Of a stretch of DNA of 64,000 bases, positions 30,511 through 43,022 are shown in pieces. Made by a program: the position numbers and the translations under genes. Below the pieces are notes generated by a model. The model searched no databases, was not told the origin of the DNA, and worked only from the letters and a program-made list of their open reading frames with translations. Each line of letters begins with the position of its first letter. The first letter of the stretch is position 1. This DNA is from Escherichia sp. E1V33 (GTDB lineage: Bacteria; Pseudomonadota; Gammaproteobacteria; Enterobacterales; Enterobacteriaceae): NCBI RefSeq assembly GCF_004211955.1, contig NZ_RHJI01000015.1, forward strand, positions 186,001-250,000, given 5' to 3'.

Positions 30511-30539
30511 CGGATGCAACGCAATTGGCGTTGCATCCG
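30511..30539. terminator. Bidirectional hairpin between ygfF and bglA
   Basis: Twelve-base perfect stem CGGATGCAACGC/GCGTTGCATCCG with a five-base loop, centred in the 61-bp gap between the convergent stops. There is no T-run on either side, so it may act as a shared 3' end stabiliser. The CGGATGC arm resembles the end of a REP element. Confidence 0.7.
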
Positions 30540-30552
30540 GCACATCAGCTAA

Positions 30553-32013
<1,461 letters not shown>

Positions 32014-32030
32014 TTACAGGAAATAGTACC

Positions 32031-32342
32031 ATGCAGCCAAACGACATCACTTTTTTTCAACGTTTCCAGGATGACATTCTGGCTGGGCGTAAAACCATCA
32101 CTATTCGCGACGAGTCTGAATCGCACTTTAACCCGGGCGATGTGCTGCGAGTTGGGCGTTTTGAAGATGACGGCTATTTTTGCACCATTGAAGTCACCGC
32201 AACTTCAACCGTAACGCTGGATACTCTCACAGAAAAACATGCACAACAGGAAAATATGACTCTGGCTGAACTGAAAAAGGTCATTACCGATATCTATCCT
32301 GGTCAGACACAGTTTTATGTAATTGAATTTAAATGCCTTTAA
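32031..32342 (+). CDS. yqfB: N4-acetylcytidine amidohydrolase YqfB (ASCH domain)
   Basis: A 103-residue ASCH-fold protein. E. coli YqfB hydrolyses N4-acetylcytidine to cytidine and acetate, a modified-nucleoside salvage step. The motif [13 protein letters not shown] (about residues 18-30) holds the basic residues and the Glu of the active site. It starts after ACAGGAAATAGTACC, a good ribosome binding site, and diverges from bglA. Confidence 0.93.
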   Translation: MQPNDITFFQRFQDDILAGRKTITIRDESESHFNPGDVLRVGRFEDDGYFCTIEVTATSTVTLDTLTEKHAQQENMTLAELKKVITDIYPGQTQFYVIEFKCL

Positions 32343-32463
32343 GTTGAACTCACGCCTGTTAGTTGAAATTTCACATTTAATTTCATGATTTTTCGGAGAT
32401 TACTCTCAAATCAGAATTTATTTTAGCTAACAGGTGTTCACTGGAACTATTCTCAGTTACGCT

Positions 32464-32495
32464 GGAGAAGTGTTCACGTGCGTGTACGTTTCTCC
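32464..32495 (+). promoter_or_regulatory. Hairpin next to the trhA ribosome binding site
   Basis: GGAGAA (32464-32469) pairs with TTCTCC (32490-32495), whose 3' base touches the ribosome binding site GGAG at 32496-32499, seven bases before the trhA ATG. It could modulate translation. This is inference from sequence only. Confidence 0.4.
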
Positions 32496-32502
32496 GGAGT
32501 AA

Positions 32503-33165
<663 letters not shown>

Positions 33166-33179
33166 TTGCTGTGCATTGG

Positions 33180-33345
33180 TAGGCCTGAAAAGACGCGTCA
33201 GCGTCGCATCAGGCATCGGAGCGTAACTGCCGGATGCGGCGTGAACGCCTTATCCGGCCTACGGGCCGCGTCCCTATTGTGATAAAGGCATCAAATCCCA
33301 GGCATGATAAGACGCGTCAGCGCCGCTTCAGGCAATAGATGCCCG
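33180..33345. repeat. BIME/REP cluster between trhA and ygfZ
   Basis: Three REP units: AAGACGCGTCAGCGTCGCATCAGG near 33190 (core AGACGCGTCAGCGTCGC), GCCGGATGCGGCGTGAACGC near 33231 and a second AAGACGCGTCAGCGCCGC near 33308. The first and third are direct copies and the middle one is inverted, the usual BIME arrangement. Sited between convergent genes, as is typical. Confidence 0.88.
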
Positions 33346-33360
33346 AAGCGATACAGAGAT

Positions 33361-34341
33361 TTACTCTTCCAGCGAATAAGGCAGTGGTTCGATACGCAGC
33401 GTATTCGCATCGTCACGCACGCGGAAGATGCTGTCCGGTTCCATATCGTTATTCATCACTACCTGAACTACGACCTGACCATCTTCCAGTTTTACTGCGG
33501 CCAGCACCGTACCAGTACGACGCCAGTTTTCGCCCATTTTCAGCTCTAGGTCTTCACCTGCTTCCGGCAACCGGCTGGCGCTACCTGCCAGCAACCAGAG
33601 CGCGCGTTTGTTGGCGCCGCGGAACTTAGCTCGTGCCACCATTTCTTGCCCGGTGTAACAGCCTTTTTTAAAGCTGATGCCACCGAGCGCCTGAAGATTG
33701 GTTGCTTGCGGGATAAACTGCCCGCTGTTGGCGGCATCAATCACCGGGAAACCCGCTTCAATGTTTAATGCCAGCCACTGTTGGCTATTGTTCAACTCCG
33801 CTTCACCGCGCAGTTTATCGGTCAATGTATTGGCGGTAGCTGCATCGGTTACGATCAGAAAACGTTCCGCCGGATGTTCAAACCATAGCAGAGTAGTCGC
33901 ACCTTCTCTGATTACCTGTTTTTCTTTCGAAGGCAGTTCGCTAAAGAGATTTGCCAGGGCGGCGCGCGCCTGAAAACCGGCAACACCGAGCAGCACACGC
34001 TCGTCGTCTGGCGCGATGGTCACTTTAGAGAACACCGCATATTTTTTCAGTTCAGTCAGCTGTGAATCACGCACGCTGCGGCGTTCAATCCACGCAAAGC
34101 CATCGCCGTCGCGGAACAGACGCAAATTGCTCCACATTTTACCTTTGGCGTCGCAATGGGCGGCGAGCAAATGCTGGTCTTCTGACATCTGACTGACATC
34201 TGCTGTTACCTGGCCCTGCATATATTTTTCGCTGTCCGCGCCAGAAATGGTAGCAAGCGCCCAGTCATCAAGCGTCATCAGCGTCAGTGGTAAACGGGCA
34301 GAAGCCGTAGGCTGACGGGGAGGAAAAGGTGTAAAAGCCAT
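33361..34341 (-). CDS. ygfZ: tRNA-modifying / Fe-S maturation folate protein YgfZ
   Basis: A 326-residue folate-binding protein related to GcvT, needed for activity of certain Fe-S enzymes such as MiaB, and hence for tRNA thio-modification. The family signature [17 protein letters not shown] (about 226-242), with its essential Cys, is intact. The N-terminus [10 protein letters not shown] matches the E. coli start; an upstream frame would add 22 residues. It is divergent from sdhE across about 250 bp and converges on trhA. Confidence 0.95.
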   Translation of the reverse strand: MAFTPFPPRQPTASARLPLTLMTLDDWALATISGADSEKYMQGQVTADVSQMSEDQHLLAAHCDAKGKMWSNLRLFRDGDGFAWIERRSVRDSQLTELKKYAVFSKVTIAPDDERVLLGVAGFQARAALANLFSELPSKEKQVIREGATTLLWFEHPAERFLIVTDAATANTLTDKLRGEAELNNSQQWLALNIEAGFPVIDAANSGQFIPQATNLQALGGISFKKGCYTGQEMVARAKFRGANKRALWLLAGSASRLPEAGEDLELKMGENWRRTGTVLAAVKLEDGQVVVQVVMNNDMEPDSIFRVRDDANTLRIEPLPYSLEE

Positions 34342-34580
34342 AATGGAGTCCTGTGTAACAAACGGCGTATTAATGACTAATGGTAAAAGAGCTATGAGGC
34401 AATGCAAGTGCTTTCACTACGCGATCTGTGCCTTCTGATATGCTTTGCGAGGAGACATCCAAAAAAATGAAGCCATTGAATTGTTGCGGATTAATTTCGC
34501 GATCGCGATTGTGTTTACCGATATTCCCGCAAAAGAAGTCGAAAAACACGTTACAATAGCCAGGTACTGGATTTTCGTGA

Positions 34581-35247
<667 letters not shown>

Positions 35248-35250
35248 ACA

Positions 35251-35280
35251 TGACGGCAACGCTAATGCGCAAAGCCGTCA
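35251..35280. terminator. Hairpin between ygfX and fldB
   Basis: Seven-base inverted repeat TGACGGC/GCCGTCA in the 39-bp gap between the convergent stops. There is no clear T-run, so it is probably a shared weak 3' end. Confidence 0.5.
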
Positions 35281-35286
35281 GTCACA

Positions 35287-35808
35287 TCAGGCGTAATGCT
35301 CTGCCATTTCGTTAAGGATTTGCTCACACCAACTCTGAATACGCTCGTCGCTAAGGTCATACTGGTTAGTTTCATCCAGCGCCAGACCTACGAACAGCTG
35401 CCCGTCAGCAATCACCGGTTTCGGGCTGGTAAACTCATATCCTTCCGTTGGCCAGTAGCCGACGAACTTAACGCCTTTGGTCGAGAGTTTGTCATGCAGC
35501 ATGCCGAGCGCATCAAGGAACCACTCGCCGTATCCCAGCTGATCGCCAAGCCCATATAACGCAACAATTTTATCGTCGAGATTCAGGTCGTCGAGCTGAT
35601 CCCAGACGGCTTCCCAGTCTTCCTGGATTTCGCCAAAATCCCAGGTCGGGATACCCAGAATGAGCACATCGTACTGCTCCATTAATTTTGGGGAGTCGTC
35701 CTTGAGGTTATGTAAGGTCACCAGTTCTGGGCCGATAATATCGCGGATTTTTTCCGCCGCCATTTCGGTGTAACAGGTGCTGGAACCGTAAAAAAGACCT
35801 ATATTCAT
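35287..35808 (-). CDS. fldB: Flavodoxin 2
   Basis: A 173-residue FMN electron carrier, a member of the SoxRS oxidative-stress response in E. coli. The phosphate-binding loop [14 protein letters not shown] (about residues 8-21) and the FMN-contact segment [14 protein letters not shown] (about 88-101) are present. It converges on ygfX and diverges from xerD across about 110 bp, which should hold both promoters. Confidence 0.96.
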   Translation of the reverse strand: MNIGLFYGSSTCYTEMAAEKIRDIIGPELVTLHNLKDDSPKLMEQYDVLILGIPTWDFGEIQEDWEAVWDQLDDLNLDDKIVALYGLGDQLGYGEWFLDALGMLHDKLSTKGVKFVGYWPTEGYEFTSPKPVIADGQLFVGLALDETNQYDLSDERIQSWCEQILNEMAEHYA

Positions 35809-35919
35809 AACGTAAGCTTCTCGATTCTGCTGTGGCTTTTGCGGCTAGTGTATCAGAATCGCTTTAGTCACGGCACAATAAGGCATAATGGATCAAACGA
35901 GTAACGATAAGGGGCGCAA

Positions 35920-36816
35920 GTGAAACAAGATCTGGCACGCATCGAGCAGTTTCTGGATGCCCTGTGGCTGGAAAAAAATCTCGCCGAAAATACTTTGAAC
36001 GCATATCGTCGCGATCTGTCAATGATGGTGGAGTGGTTGCATCATCGGGGGCTGACGCTGGCAACGGCGCAAAGTGATGATTTGCAGGCATTACTGGCAG
36101 AACGGCTGGAGGGCGGGTATAAAGCCACCAGTTCAGCACGTTTGCTGAGTGCGGTGCGCCGATTGTTCCAGTATCTTTATCGCGAAAAATTTCGTGAAGA
36201 CGATCCCAGTGCGCATCTGGCTTCGCCGAAATTGCCCCAGCGTTTGCCGAAAGATTTAAGCGAAGCGCAGGTTGAAAGATTATTACAGGCACCGTTAGTC
36301 GATCAGCCTCTGGAGCTTCGCGATAAAGCGATGCTCGAAGTGCTGTATGCTACCGGGCTGCGTGTCTCGGAACTGGTTGGGCTGACAATGAGCGACATTA
36401 GTCTGCGCCAGGGCGTGGTACGGGTCATTGGTAAAGGCAACAAAGAGCGCCTTGTGCCGTTAGGTGAAGAGGCGGTCTACTGGCTGGAAAACTATCTGGA
36501 ACACGGACGACCATGGCTATTGAACGGTGTGTCGATTGACGTGCTGTTTCCCAGCCAGCGCGCGCAGCAGATGACGCGCCAGACCTTTTGGCACCGCATT
36601 AAACATTATGCCGTGCTGGCGGGTATCGATAGCGAAAAGCTGTCACCGCATGTGTTGCGTCATGCCTTTGCCACTCATTTGTTAAATCATGGTGCGGATT
36701 TACGCGTGGTACAGATGCTACTGGGCCACAGCGATCTCTCCACAACGCAAATTTATACGCATGTCGCTACCGAGCGTCTGCGGCAACTTCATCAACAGCA
36801 TCACCCGCGGGCGTGA
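35920..36816 (+). CDS. xerD: Tyrosine recombinase XerD
   Basis: Resolves chromosome dimers at dif together with XerC and FtsK. The 298 residues have the SAM-like DNA-binding N-domain (1-105) and the catalytic domain. The active-site residues are all visible: Arg in ATGLRVSEL (about 148), Lys in GKGNKERL (about 172), HVLRHAFATHLL (His 244, Arg 247), LGHSDLSTTQIYTHV (His 270, Tyr 279). The ATG or GTG choice at 35920 gives the K-12 length. dsbC follows after 24 bp. Confidence 0.98.
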   Translation: MKQDLARIEQFLDALWLEKNLAENTLNAYRRDLSMMVEWLHHRGLTLATAQSDDLQALLAERLEGGYKATSSARLLSAVRRLFQYLYREKFREDDPSAHLASPKLPQRLPKDLSEAQVERLLQAPLVDQPLELRDKAMLEVLYATGLRVSELVGLTMSDISLRQGVVRVIGKGNKERLVPLGEEAVYWLENYLEHGRPWLLNGVSIDVLFPSQRAQQMTRQTFWHRIKHYAVLAGIDSEKLSPHVLRHAFATHLLNHGADLRVVQMLLGHSDLSTTQIYTHVATERLRQLHQQHHPRA

Positions 36817-36840
36817 TGTCTGAAAAGAACGGGAAGATTT

Positions 36841-37551
36841 ATGAAGAAAGGTTTTATGTTGTTTACTTTGTTAGCGGCGTTTTCAGGCTTTGTTCAGGCG
36901 GATGACGCGGCAATTCAACAAACCTTAGCCAAAATGGGCATCAAAAGCAGCGATATTCAACCTGCGCCTGTTGCTGGTATGAAGACAGTTCTGACCAACA
37001 GCGGTGTGTTGTATATCACCGATGACGGCAAACATATCATTCAGGGGCCGATGTATGACGTTAGCGGCACAGCTCCGGTCAACGTCACCAATAAGATGCT
37101 GTTAAAGCAACTGAACGCGCTTGAAAAAGAGATGATTGTTTATAAAGCGCCGCAAGAGAAGCATGTTATCACTGTGTTCACCGATATTACTTGTGGCTAC
37201 TGCCACAAGCTGCATGAGCAGATGGCCGACTACAACGCGCTGGGGATCACCGTGCGTTATCTCGCTTTCCCACGCCAGGGGCTGGACAGCGATGCAGAGA
37301 AAGAAATGAAAGCTATCTGGTGTGCGAAAGATAAAAACAAAGCGTTTGATGATGTGATGGCGGGTAAAAGCGTCGCACCAGCCAGCTGCGACGTGGATAT
37401 TGCCGACCATTACGCACTTGGCGTCCAGCTTGGCGTTAGCGGTACTCCGGCAGTTGTACTGAGCAATGGCACACTTGTTCCAGGTTACCAGCCGCCGAAA
37501 GACATGAAAGAATTCCTCGACGAACATCAAAAAATGACCAGCGGTAAATAA
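36841..37551 (+). CDS. dsbC: Thiol:disulfide isomerase DsbC
   Basis: Periplasmic isomerase that corrects wrong disulfides, kept reduced by DsbD. The 236-residue precursor has a signal peptide (MKKGFMLFTLLAAFSGFVQA), an N-terminal dimerisation domain and a thioredoxin-fold domain with the active-site CGYC in DITCGYCHKLHEQ. The second, structural pair of cysteines is in AIWCAKDKN and APASCDVD. It lies between xerD and recJ, with a five-base gap to recJ. Confidence 0.98.
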   Translation: MKKGFMLFTLLAAFSGFVQADDAAIQQTLAKMGIKSSDIQPAPVAGMKTVLTNSGVLYITDDGKHIIQGPMYDVSGTAPVNVTNKMLLKQLNALEKEMIVYKAPQEKHVITVFTDITCGYCHKLHEQMADYNALGITVRYLAFPRQGLDSDAEKEMKAIWCAKDKNKAFDDVMAGKSVAPASCDVDIADHYALGVQLGVSGTPAVVLSNGTLVPGYQPPKDMKEFLDEHQKMTSGK

Positions 37552-37556
37552 TTCGC

Positions 37557-39290
37557 GTGAAACAACAGATAAAACTTCGTCGCCGTGAAATCGATGAAAC
37601 GGCAGACCTGCCTGCTGAACTGCCGCCCTTGCTGCGTCGTTTATACGCCAGCCGGGGCGTGCGTAGTGCGCAGGAACTGGAACGCGGTGTTAAAGGCATG
37701 CTGCCCTGGCAGCAACTGAGCGGCGTCGAAAAGGCCGTCGAGATCCTTTACAACGCTTTTCGCGAAGGAACGCGGATAATTGTGGTCGGAGATTTCGACG
37801 CCGACGGCGCCACCAGCACCGCCCTTAGCGTGCTGGCGATGCGTTCGCTTGGCTGCGCCAACATCGACTTCCTGGTGCCGAACCGTTTTGAAGACGGTTA
37901 TGGCTTAAGCCCGGAAGTGGTTGATCAGGCGCATGCCCGTGGCGCGCAGTTGATTGTGACGGTGGATAACGGCATTTCCTCTCACGCGGGCGTTGAACAC
38001 GCTCGCACGCTGGGCATTCCGGTTATTGTTACCGATCACCATTTGCCGGGCGATACGTTACCCGCGGCGGAAGCCATCATTAACCCTAACTTGCGCGACT
38101 GTAATTTCCCGTCGAAATCACTGGCAGGCGTGGGTGTGGCGTTTTATCTGATGCTGGCGCTGCGCACCTTTTTGCGCGATAAGGGCTGGTTTGATGAGCG
38201 TAACATCGCAATTCCTAACCTGGCAGAACTGCTGGATCTGGTCGCGCTGGGGACAGTGGCGGACGTCGTGCCGCTGGACGCTAATAATCGCATTCTGACC
38301 TGGCAGGGGATGAGTCGCATCCGAGCCGGAAAGTGCCGTCCGGGGATTAAAGCGCTGCTGGAAGTGGCCAATCGCGATGCACAAAAACTCGCCGCCAGCG
38401 ATTTAGGTTTTGCGCTGGGGCCACGTCTCAATGCTGCCGGACGACTGGACGATATGTCCGTCGGTGTGGCGCTGTTGCTGTGCGACAACATCGGCGAAGC
38501 GCGTGTGCTGGCAAATGAACTCGACGCCCTAAACCAGACGCGCAAAGAGATTGAACAGGGAATGCAGGTTGAGGCGCTGACTCTGTGCGAGAAACTGGAG
38601 CGCAGCCGCGACACACTGCCCGGCGGGCTGGCAATGTATCATCCTGAATGGCATCAGGGGGTTGTCGGAATTCTGGCTTCGCGTATTAAAGAGCGTTTTC
38701 ATCGTCCGGTTATTGCATTTGCGCCAGCGGGAGACGGTACGTTAAAAGGTTCTGGACGCTCCATTCAGGGGCTGCATATGCGCGATGCGCTGGAGCGCTT
38801 AGATACGCTCTATCCAGGCATGATGCTCAAGTTTGGCGGCCATGCGATGGCGGCAGGCCTGTCGCTGGAAGAGGATAAATTCGAACTTTTTCAGCAACGC
38901 TTTGGTGAACTGGTTACCGAGTGGCTGGACCCTGCATTATTACAGGGTGAGGTTGTCTCCGATGGCCCGTTAAGCGTTGACGAGATGACCATGGAAGTGG
39001 CGCAGCTGCTGCGTGATGCTGGCCCGTGGGGACAGATGTTCCCGGAACCGCTGTTTGATGGCCATTTCCGCCTGCTGCAACAGCGGCTGGTAGGCGAGCG
39101 TCATCTGAAAGTGATGGTCGAACCCGTCGGTGGTGGCCCGCTGCTGGATGGTATTGCGTTTAACGTTGATACGGCCCTCTGGCCGGATAACGGTGTGCGT
39201 GAAGTACAACTAGCCTATAAACTGGATATCAACGAGTTTCGCGGCAACCGCAATGTGCAGATTATCATTGATAATATCTGGCCAATTTAA
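37557..39290 (+). CDS. recJ: Single-strand DNA exonuclease RecJ
   Basis: 5'-to-3' ssDNA exonuclease used in recombination and mismatch repair. The 577 residues start at GTG (37557), only five bases after dsbC, without a strong ribosome binding site, which fits known weak, coupled translation. DHH-family motifs are present: VGDFDADGATST (about 75-86), TVDNGISS (about 137) and TDHHLPGD (about 159-166). Further on are GPRLNAAGRLDD and the DHHA1-type FGGHAMAAGLS. Confidence 0.97.
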   Translation: MKQQIKLRRREIDETADLPAELPPLLRRLYASRGVRSAQELERGVKGMLPWQQLSGVEKAVEILYNAFREGTRIIVVGDFDADGATSTALSVLAMRSLGCANIDFLVPNRFEDGYGLSPEVVDQAHARGAQLIVTVDNGISSHAGVEHARTLGIPVIVTDHHLPGDTLPAAEAIINPNLRDCNFPSKSLAGVGVAFYLMLALRTFLRDKGWFDERNIAIPNLAELLDLVALGTVADVVPLDANNRILTWQGMSRIRAGKCRPGIKALLEVANRDAQKLAASDLGFALGPRLNAAGRLDDMSVGVALLLCDNIGEARVLANELDALNQTRKEIEQGMQVEALTLCEKLERSRDTLPGGLAMYHPEWHQGVVGILASRIKERFHRPVIAFAPAGDGTLKGSGRSIQGLHMRDALERLDTLYPGMMLKFGGHAMAAGLSLEEDKFELFQQRFGELVTEWLDPALLQGEVVSDGPLSVDEMTMEVAQLLRDAGPWGQMFPEPLFDGHFRLLQQRLVGERHLKVMVEPVGGGPLLDGIAFNVDTALWPDNGVREVQLAYKLDINEFRGNRNVQIIIDNIWPI

Positions 39291-39309
39291 CGTCATCCTC
39301 TCTATAAAA

Positions 39310-39340
39310 AAGAGCGTGGATTCGGTACAATCCCGCTCTT
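39310..39340 (+). terminator. Hairpin between recJ and prfB
   Basis: Stem AAGAGCG/CGCTCTT (39310-39316 and 39334-39340) with extra GGATT/AATCC pairing inside. Little T-run follows. It is a possible partial terminator or processing site, because recJ, prfB and lysS are read in the same direction. Confidence 0.5.
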
Positions 39341-39380
39341 ATCACCGCATTTTGACTAGCTCAAGAAAAGAAATCAGACC

Positions 39381-40479
39381 ATGTTTGAAATTAATCCGGT
39401 AAATAATCGCATTCAGGACCTCACGGAACGCTCCGACGTTCTTAGGGGGTATCTTTGACTATGACGCTAAGAAAGAGCGTCTGGAAGAAGTAAACGCCGA
39501 GCTGGAACAGCCGGATGTCTGGAACGAACCCGAACGCGCACAGGCGCTGGGTAAAGAGCGTTCCTCCCTCGAAGCTGTTGTCGACACCCTCGACCAAATG
39601 AAACAGGGGCTGGAAGATGTTTCTGGTCTGCTGGAACTGGCTGTAGAAGCTGACGACGAAGAAACCTTTAACGAAGCCGTTGCTGAACTCGACGCCCTGG
39701 AAGAAAAACTGGCGCAGCTTGAGTTCCGCCGTATGTTCTCTGGCGAATATGACAGCGCCGACTGCTACCTCGATATTCAGGCGGGGTCTGGCGGTACGGA
39801 AGCACAGGACTGGGCGAGCATGCTTGAGCGTATGTATCTGCGCTGGGCGGAATCGCGCGGCTTCAAAACTGAAATTATTGAAGAGTCGGAAGGTGAAGTG
39901 GCGGGTATCAAATCCGTGACTATCAAGATTTCCGGCGATTATGCTTATGGTTGGCTGCGCACAGAAACTGGCGTTCACCGCCTGGTGCGTAAGAGCCCGT
40001 TCGATTCCGGCGGTCGTCGCCATACGTCGTTCAGTTCAGCATTTGTTTACCCCGAAGTGGATGACGATATCGATATCGAAATCAACCCGGCTGATCTGCG
40101 CATCGACGTCTATCGTGCATCCGGCGCGGGTGGCCAGCACGTTAACCGTACCGAATCTGCGGTGCGTATTACTCACATCCCGACCGGGATTGTGACTCAG
40201 TGCCAGAACGACCGTTCCCAGCACAAGAACAAAGACCAGGCCATGAAGCAGATGAAAGCGAAGCTTTATGAACTGGAGATGCAGAAGAAGAATGCTGAGA
40301 AACAGGCGATGGAAGACAACAAATCTGATATCGGCTGGGGCAGCCAGATTCGTTCTTATGTCCTTGATGACTCCCGCATTAAAGATTTGCGTACAGGGGT
40401 TGAAACCCGCAACACGCAGGCAGTGCTGGATGGCAGCCTGGATCAATTTATCGAAGCAAGTTTGAAAGCTGGGTTATAA
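39381..40479 (+). CDS. prfB: Peptide chain release factor 2 (programmed +1 frameshift)
   Basis: RF2 ends translation at UGA and UAA. Codons 1-25 are read in one frame, codon 26 is an in-frame UGA (39456-39458), and a +1 shift continues at GAC (39457) to give 365 residues. The anticodon-like SPF tripeptide (KSPFDSGG) and the catalytic GGQ loop ([13 protein letters not shown], Gly 250 to Gln 252) are present. Residue 246 is encoded GCA, Ala, not the Thr of K-12. lysS follows after nine bases. Confidence 0.98.
39444..39458 (+). promoter_or_regulatory. prfB autoregulatory frameshift site
   Basis: An internal Shine-Dalgarno-like AGGGGG (39444-39449), then TAT, the slippery CTT and UGA followed by C. 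This is the classic RF2 element: low RF2 slows termination at UGA and ribosomes slip +1 on CUU to complete the protein. Confidence 0.97.
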
Positions 40480-40488
40480 GGAACCAAC

Positions 40489-42006
40489 ATGTCTGAACAA
40501 CACGTACAAGGCACTGACGCGGTAACCGATCTTAACAATGAACTGAAAACTCGTCGCGAAAAGCTGGCGAACCTGCGTGAGCAGGGGATTGCCTTCCCGA
40601 ACGATTTCCGTCGCGACCATACTTCTGACCAACTGCATGCAGACTTCGACGCGAAAGAGAACGAAGAGCTGGAAGAGCTGAACATCGAAGTGGCTGTTGC
40701 TGGCCGCATGATGACCCGTCGTATCATGGGTAAAGCCTCCTTCGTTACCTTGCAGGACGTCGGTGGCCGCATTCAGCTGTATGTGGCTCGTGATGATCTG
40801 CCGGAAGGCGTTTATAACGATCAGTTCAAGAAATGGGATCTTGGCGACATTCTCGGCGCAAAAGGTAAGCTGTTTAAAACCAAAACCGGCGAACTGTCTA
40901 TCCACTGTACCGAACTGCGTCTGCTGACCAAAGCTCTGCGTCCGCTGCCAGACAAATTCCACGGTTTGCAGGATCAGGAAGCGCGCTATCGTCAGCGTTA
41001 CCTGGATCTCATCTCTAACGATGAATCCCGCAACACTTTTAAAGTGCGTTCGCAAATTCTTTCCGGTATTCGCCAGTTCATGGTGAATCGTGGCTTTATG
41101 GAAGTTGAAACCCCGATGATGCAGGTGATCCCGGGCGGTGCAGCTGCACGTCCATTTATCACCCATCACAACGCGCTGGATCTCGACATGTACCTGCGTA
41201 TTGCGCCGGAACTGTACCTCAAGCGTCTGGTGGTTGGCGGCTTTGAGCGTGTGTTCGAAATCAACCGTAACTTCCGTAACGAAGGTATTTCCGTGCGTCA
41301 TAACCCAGAGTTCACCATGATGGAACTCTATATGGCTTACGCGGATTACAAAGATCTGATTGAACTGACCGAATCGCTGTTCCGTACTCTGGCTCAGGAT
41401 ATTCTCGGTAAGACCGAAGTGACCTACGGCGACGTGGTACTGGACTTCGGCAAGCCGTTCGAAAAACTGACCATGCGTGAAGCTATCAAGAAATATCGCC
41501 CGGAAACCGACATGGCGGATCTGGACAACTTCGACTCTGCGAAAGCGATTGCTGAATCTCTCGGCATTCACGTTGAGAAGAGCTGGGGCCTGGGCCGTAT
41601 CATCACCGAGATTTTCGACGAAGTAGCAGAAGCACATCTGATTCAGCCGACCTTTATTACTGAATACCCGGCTGAAGTTTCTCCGCTGGCGCGCCGTAAC
41701 GACGTTAACCCGGAAATCACCGATCGCTTTGAGTTCTTCATTGGTGGTCGTGAAATCGGTAACGGCTTTAGCGAGCTGAACGATGCAGAAGATCAGGCTC
41801 AGCGCTTCCTGGATCAGGTCGCAGCGAAAGATGCAGGCGACGACGAAGCAATGTTCTACGACGAAGACTACGTCACCGCACTGGAACATGGTTTGCCGCC
41901 GACAGCAGGTCTGGGGATTGGTATCGACCGTATGGTTATGCTATTCACCAACAGCCATACCATCCGCGACGTTATTCTGTTCCCGGCAATGCGTCCGGTA
42001 AAATAA
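40489..42006 (+). CDS. lysS: Lysyl-tRNA synthetase, constitutive form
   Basis: Class IIb synthetase charging tRNA-Lys. The 505 residues have an OB-fold anticodon-binding N-domain (about 60-150) and the catalytic domain with motif 1 around [10 protein letters not shown], motif 2 [11 protein letters not shown] (about 259-269) and motif 3 [11 protein letters not shown] (near 480). The start follows TAAGGAACCAAC, nine bases after prfB, so the two are co-transcribed. E. coli has a second, inducible copy, lysU, elsewhere. Confidence 0.98.
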   Translation: MSEQHVQGTDAVTDLNNELKTRREKLANLREQGIAFPNDFRRDHTSDQLHADFDAKENEELEELNIEVAVAGRMMTRRIMGKASFVTLQDVGGRIQLYVARDDLPEGVYNDQFKKWDLGDILGAKGKLFKTKTGELSIHCTELRLLTKALRPLPDKFHGLQDQEARYRQRYLDLISNDESRNTFKVRSQILSGIRQFMVNRGFMEVETPMMQVIPGGAAARPFITHHNALDLDMYLRIAPELYLKRLVVGGFERVFEINRNFRNEGISVRHNPEFTMMELYMAYADYKDLIELTESLFRTLAQDILGKTEVTYGDVVLDFGKPFEKLTMREAIKKYRPETDMADLDNFDSAKAIAESLGIHVEKSWGLGRIITEIFDEVAEAHLIQPTFITEYPAEVSPLARRNDVNPEITDRFEFFIGGREIGNGFSELNDAEDQAQRFLDQVAAKDAGDDEAMFYDEDYVTALEHGLPPTAGLGIGIDRMVMLFTNSHTIRDVILFPAMRPVK

Positions 42007-42024
42007 GCATTACGTTATGCTCAC

Positions 42025-42046
42025 AACCCCGGCAAATGTCGGGGTT
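42025..42046 (+). terminator. Terminator of lysS
   Basis: Stem AACCCCG/CGGGGTT (42025-42031 and 42040-42046), with a short T-rich tail (ATGACTTTT), 19 bases after the lysS stop. Confidence 0.75.
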
Positions 42047-42067
42047 ATGACTTTTGGCAAATGCAAA

Positions 42068-42172
42068 ATTGCCTGATGCGCTACGCTTATCAGGCCTACA
42101 TCGCCTCTGCAATATATTGCATTTTCACGACTTTGTAGGCCGGATAAGGCGTTCACGCCGCATCCGGCATAA
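42068..42172. repeat. REP/BIME pair between lysS and idi
   Basis: GCCTGATGCGCTACGCTTAT and the inverted unit GGCCGGATAAGGCGTTCACG with CGCATCCGGCATAA, spaced by the linker ATCGCCTCTGCAATATATTG. This is the same unit type as behind fbaA, but present once. It lies between the convergent lysS and idi. Confidence 0.9.
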
Positions 42173-42224
42173 AACAGCGAGCACATTGTCAGCAATCTGT
42201 TACCTCGGCAACCGTCGGAGTTTT

Positions 42225-42773
42225 TCATTTAATCTGTGTAAATGCAGACAATCGTTTTCTGGCTTCGCGATTTGTCGCCTGCATCACCATCCACGGACTA
42301 AACGCCCACGGTGTGGCATCAATAGCGCGTAAAGCATCTGATAAATCACACCATTGATAATCCATCACTTCATCACCGTTGGGCTGTAACGCGCTGGTAA
42401 TTCGAGCGGCAAAGACTGGACATATTTCATTTTCGACAATGCCATTCGGGTCAGTGGCGCGATAGTGGAAGTCTGGATAAACCGGTTCGGGGGGCGTTAT
42501 TTCCACGCCAAGTTCATAGAGGCAACGGCGGATCACCGCCTCTTCATTGCTTTCGCCCAGTTGCGGATGACCGCACACCGAGTTAGTCCACACGCCTGGC
42601 CACGCTTTTTTGCTTAGTGCGCGCCGGGTAACCAGCAGTTGTCCCTTAGCATTAAACAGCCAGCAGGAGAACGCGAGATGTAAGAGGGTATTTGCCGTGT
42701 GTGCGGCATACTTTTCCAGTGTACCCGAGGGGACTCCCTGTGCATTCAGTAAAATGACGTGTTCCGTTTGCAT
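42225..42773 (-). CDS. idi: Isopentenyl-diphosphate delta-isomerase
   Basis: Type I isomerase interconverting IPP and DMAPP, not essential in organisms with the MEP pathway. The 182-residue Nudix-fold protein shows the catalytic Cys in [11 protein letters not shown] (about 64-74), the Nudix-like [18 protein letters not shown] and the metal-binding Glu pair in [10 protein letters not shown]. Several positions differ from the K-12 protein as I recall it (for example [13 protein letters not shown]), more than in neighbouring genes. A start with no strong ribosome binding site suggests low expression. Confidence 0.95.
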   Translation of the reverse strand: MQTEHVILLNAQGVPSGTLEKYAAHTANTLLHLAFSCWLFNAKGQLLVTRRALSKKAWPGVWTNSVCGHPQLGESNEEAVIRRCLYELGVEITPPEPVYPDFHYRATDPNGIVENEICPVFAARITSALQPNGDEVMDYQWCDLSDALRAIDATPWAFSPWMVMQATNREARKRLSAFTQIK

Positions 42774-42853
42774 AATTTCTCACATGTAATTCTAATCACT
42801 CGTCATTATAGATAACTGAAGAGTAAAATGATTAACCAAGTGAGTGTTTATCG

Positions 42854-42878
42854 GCATCCGCCCGTTTTGAGCGGATGC
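42854..42878 (-). other. Stem-loop between idi and yqfG
   Basis: Eight-base perfect stem GCATCCGC/GCGGATGC with a nine-base loop, just after the yqfG stop when read leftward. It probably marks the 3' end of the uacT-yqfG message; the T-run is missing. Confidence 0.55.
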
Positions 42879-42895
42879 TGACAGAGTAAGGCCAT

Positions 42896-43021
42896 TTAAA
42901 AAAGCAGCATCATATATTTGAAGCGACTTTCAATAGCCATTGCCACACAGTCAGAAATGACAGGAATGGAGATCATTAAGAGTAATAACAGACTGAATAT
43001 AGTGCGCATCAATAGGTTCAT
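42896..43021 (-). CDS. yqfG: Small hydrophobic protein YqfG (41 residues)
   Basis: Leftward frame starting MNLLMRTIFSLLLLLM and ending MLLF, 41 residues, with one long hydrophobic helix (about 7-24) that could be a membrane anchor or signal-like segment. I recall a small protein YqfG of this length and place between idi and ygfU in K-12. The ATG begins one base after the uacT stop, so translation is probably coupled to the urate transporter. Function is unknown. Confidence 0.75.
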   Translation of the reverse strand: MNLLMRTIFSLLLLLMISIPVISDCVAMAIESRFKYMMLLF

Positions 43022-43022
43022 A

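Noticed and set aside
40474-41889. Long open frame antisense to lysS (about 470 codons)
   Set aside because: lysS is a highly biased gene, and its reverse strand often stays open by codon pattern. The antisense product has low complexity and no recognisable domain or ribosome binding site.
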